DNA from: Luteimonas gilva
GTDB taxonomy: Bacteria > Pseudomonadota > Gammaproteobacteria > Xanthomonadales > Xanthomonadaceae
NCBI RefSeq assembly: GCF_005239095.1
Contig: NZ_SZUA01000001.1
Span: forward strand, 1,593,049 to 1,657,048
Direction of reading: 5' to 3'
Length of the DNA stretch: 64,000 nucleotides
The notes beneath the pieces are model-generated. The model was not told where the DNA came from. It made no database searches and saw nothing but the letters and a program-made list of their open reading frames with translations. A program made the position numbers and the translations under genes. Positions 62,175 through 64,000 of the stretch are shown here, one piece after another. Numbering within the stretch: the first letter of the stretch is position 1; the number at the start of each line of letters is the position of its first letter.

Positions 62175-62957
62175 TCATTCGTCCAGGTGCGCCTGGCGCT
62201 GCAGGATCGAGGAGAACTCTTCGGCGAAGGCCTCGTAGCGCACGCCGATCCGCTCGACCTTGGTGGCGAAGCGGTTGTAGGCCCACACCGCTGGGATCGC
62301 CGCGAACAGGCCCATCGCGGTGGCGATCAGCGCTTCGGAAATGCCCGGCGCCACGGTGGCGATGGTCGCCTCCTTCACGTTGGCCAGGCCCTGGAACGAA
62401 ATCATGATGCCCCACACGGTGCCGAACAGGCCCACGTACGGGCTGATCGAGCCGACGTTGGCCAGGAATTCCAGGTTGTGCTCCAGGCCGTCGAGTTCGC
62501 GCGAAGCGGTCGCGCGCATCGCGCGCTGCGCTCCTTCCAGCTGGATGCGGCTGTCGACGCCGCGGCGCTGGCGGATGCGGTTGAACTCGCGGAAGCCGCC
62601 CTCGAAGATCGCTTCCAGGCCGCCGATGTCGCGGTTGCGCTCGGACGCGCCGGCGTAGAGCTTGCTCAGCTCGGCGCCGGACCAGAAGCGTTCCTCGAAC
62701 TTGATGGCCTCGTTCTCGGCCCGGTCCAGCACGCGCTTCTTGCGGAAGATGATCACCCAGGAGGCGATCGAGGCGAACAGCAGCAGCAGCATCACCAACT
62801 GCACGGGAATGCTGGCGTGCAATATCAACGTGAGGATGTTGAAGTGGTCGGCGGAAGCGGGCGCAACGGCCGCGGCGGCCTGGACCGCGGTGTTGGCGGC
62901 CTCCTCCGGCAAGGGTTCCGCCGTGGCGGCCTGCGTGGCGAGCAACATCGCGATCAT
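62175..62957 (-). CDS. tolQ: TolQ, proton-channel component
   Basis: The 260-aa protein has three membrane segments (VQLVMLLLLFASIASWVIIF near 50-70; a middle pair around YVGLFGTVWGIMISFQGLA and ATAMGLFAAIPAVWAYNRFA). ATG 62957 has GGAG seven bases upstream and starts 4 bp before the ybgC stop codon's end region; the ATG at 62972 is less well placed. MotA/ExbB family. Confidence 0.95.
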   Translation of the reverse strand: MIAMLLATQAATAEPLPEEAANTAVQAAAAVAPASADHFNILTLILHASIPVQLVMLLLLFASIASWVIIFRKKRVLDRAENEAIKFEERFWSGAELSKLYAGASERNRDIGGLEAIFEGGFREFNRIRQRRGVDSRIQLEGAQRAMRATASRELDGLEHNLEFLANVGSISPYVGLFGTVWGIMISFQGLANVKEATIATVAPGISEALIATAMGLFAAIPAVWAYNRFATKVERIGVRYEAFAEEFSSILQRQAHLDE

Positions 62958-62961
62958 CCGT

Positions 62962-63375
62962 TCACTCCGCAATCTTCGTTTCGTGGGATTTCAATTCTGC
63001 GTACAGCGCGTCGGGGATGGCGCGCGGACGGAAATCCGCCGCGCCCAGCGCCGCGACGCGCACCTGCGCATCCAGCAGCAGCGATCCGCCGCGGCGGATC
63101 GCCTGGTCCAGCACCAAGCTCGCGCGCCGGCATCCGCTCAGCGACACCGACACGTCCAGAACATCGTCCAAACGCGCGGGAGCGCGGAAATCGACCCGCA
63201 TCGCCCGCACCGCGAACACCAGATCGTGCTCCGCGCGCAGCGTTTCCTGGCCGTGCCCGAGCGCGCGCATCCATTCGGTGCGCGCCCGCTCCAGGAACGC
63301 CAGGTATTGCGCGTGGTAGACCACGCCACCGGCGTCGGTATCTTCCCAATACACGCGTGTCGGCCAACTGAACAT
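62962..63375 (-). CDS. ybgC: Tol-Pal-associated acyl-CoA thioesterase YbgC
   Basis: The 137-aa hotdog-fold thioesterase has the catalytic region VYWEDTDAGGVVYHAQYLAF with D14, followed by ERARTEWMRALG. It is the conserved first gene of the tol-pal operon and starts after ruvB. Confidence 0.93.
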   Translation of the reverse strand: MFSWPTRVYWEDTDAGGVVYHAQYLAFLERARTEWMRALGHGQETLRAEHDLVFAVRAMRVDFRAPARLDDVLDVSVSLSGCRRASLVLDQAIRRGGSLLLDAQVRVAALGAADFRPRAIPDALYAELKSHETKIAE

Positions 63376-63442
63376 GGAGAAAACGCCCGGGAACTCGCAG
63401 AAACAGCCGCAATGATAGCGGCTGCGGACGCTGCGCCGAACC

Positions 63443-64000
63443 TCAGCCGACGTTTTCCGGCCCTTCGTCGGCCGCGAAAAGATCCGCGTTGGGGCGTTTG
63501 GGCTTGAGCCCGAGGTGGCGATACGCCTTGTGCGTGGCCATCCGGCCGCGCGCGGTGCGGACCAGGAAACCCTGCTGGATCAGATACGGTTCGATCACGT
63601 CTTCCAGCGTGCCGCGCTCCTCGCTCAGCGCCGCGGCCAGCGATTCGACGCCGACCGGGCCGCCGTCGAAGTTGTCGATGATCAAGTTGAGCAGGCGCCG
63701 GTCGAGCTCGTCGAAGCCTTCCGGATCGACCTTCAGCATCTGCATCGCCGCCTGTGCCACCGCGTGGTCGATGTGCCCACCGGCGCGCACCTGGGCATAG
63801 TCGCGCACCCGCCGCAGCAGGCGGTTGGCGATGCGCGGGGTGCCGCGCGCGCGGCGCGCGATCTCGCCCGCGCCTTCGGTCGCGCAATCGATGCCGAGGA
63901 TCTTGGCCGAACGCCGCACGATCCGCGCCAGCTCCTCGGCGCTGTAGAACTCCAGCCGCTGCACGATGCCGAAGCGGTCGCGCAGCGGCGCGGTCAGCAG
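63443..64000 (-). CDS. ruvB: Holliday-junction branch-migration helicase RuvB (C-terminal part)
   Basis: The visible part runs from [32 protein letters not shown] through [24 protein letters not shown] and ends with [25 protein letters not shown]...[26 protein letters not shown]. This is the sensor and winged-helix part of RuvB ([15 protein letters not shown] carries the sensor-2 Arg). The start and AAA+ P-loop lie beyond the right edge. Confidence 0.95.
   Translation of the reverse strand: MLTAPLRDRFGIVQRLEFYSAEELARIVRRSAKILGIDCATEGAGEIARRARGTPRIANRLLRRVRDYAQVRAGGHIDHAVAQAAMQMLKVDPEGFDELDRRLLNLIIDNFDGGPVGVESLAAALSEERGTLEDVIEPYLIQQGFLVRTARGRMATHKAYRHLGLKPKRPNADLFAADEGPENVG

Overview
The window looks like chromosome from a high-GC gammaproteobacterium of the Xanthomonadaceae/Lysobacteraceae (Lysobacter-like). 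The basis is an HrpA helicase, a complete queC-queE-cpoB-pal-tolB-tolA-tolR-tolQ-ybgC-ruvB block, a lexA-imuA-imuB-dnaE2 cassette of the kind common in this family, and GCGGCTTCAGCCGCGAGC-type intergenic palindromes. No 16S or other decisive marker is present, so genus is inference.

Layout. (1) 1-4.9 kb: partial hrpA (minus), with a palindromic repeat inserted in frame in its coding sequence; dps (plus); recQ (plus). (2) 4.9-26.3 kb: a minus-strand cell-surface locus of six large exported proteins. In transcription order these are a collagen-like lipoprotein, a ShlB/FhaC-type two-partner-secretion transporter, a 3299-residue protein built from about 19 DUF11-type repeats followed by cadherin-like repeats and two OmpA-like domains, a 1256-residue outer-membrane barrel protein, and two shorter DUF11-domain proteins. 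(3) 26.9-56.06 kb: a ~29 kb integrated island at the 3' end of tRNA-Lys(TTT). It is bounded by a 15-bp direct repeat, with ATACCCCC-type repeats near both ends and a P4-type integrase beside the intact tRNA. (4) 56.0-64 kb: tRNA-Lys, queuosine genes and the Tol-Pal operon, running off the edge inside ruvB.

The island carries an integration/replication module on the right (integrase, excisionase-like protein, AlpA-like regulator, DUF1376-like and P-like replication proteins, an HGG-motif protein) with no recognisable capsid, tail or conjugation genes. The rest is cargo: a 1545-aa protein combining an Mrr-like nuclease motif with a STAND-type P-loop NTPase (Avs-like architecture); an 838-aa protein with a zinc ribbon and a C-terminal PD-(D/E)xK nuclease motif; the lexA-imuA-imuB-dnaE2 mutagenesis cassette with a perfect 18-bp palindrome touching the lexA start codon; a pair of small nuclease-like proteins; and a fic-rhs-lipoprotein operon in which the lipoprotein overlaps rhs by ATGA and is the likely immunity protein.

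The best candidates for undescribed biology are the 838-aa protein, the STAND/Mrr protein beside it, the small nuclease-like pair, and the giant DUF11/OmpA surface locus. All functional statements come from motif reading by eye; no database search was possible.
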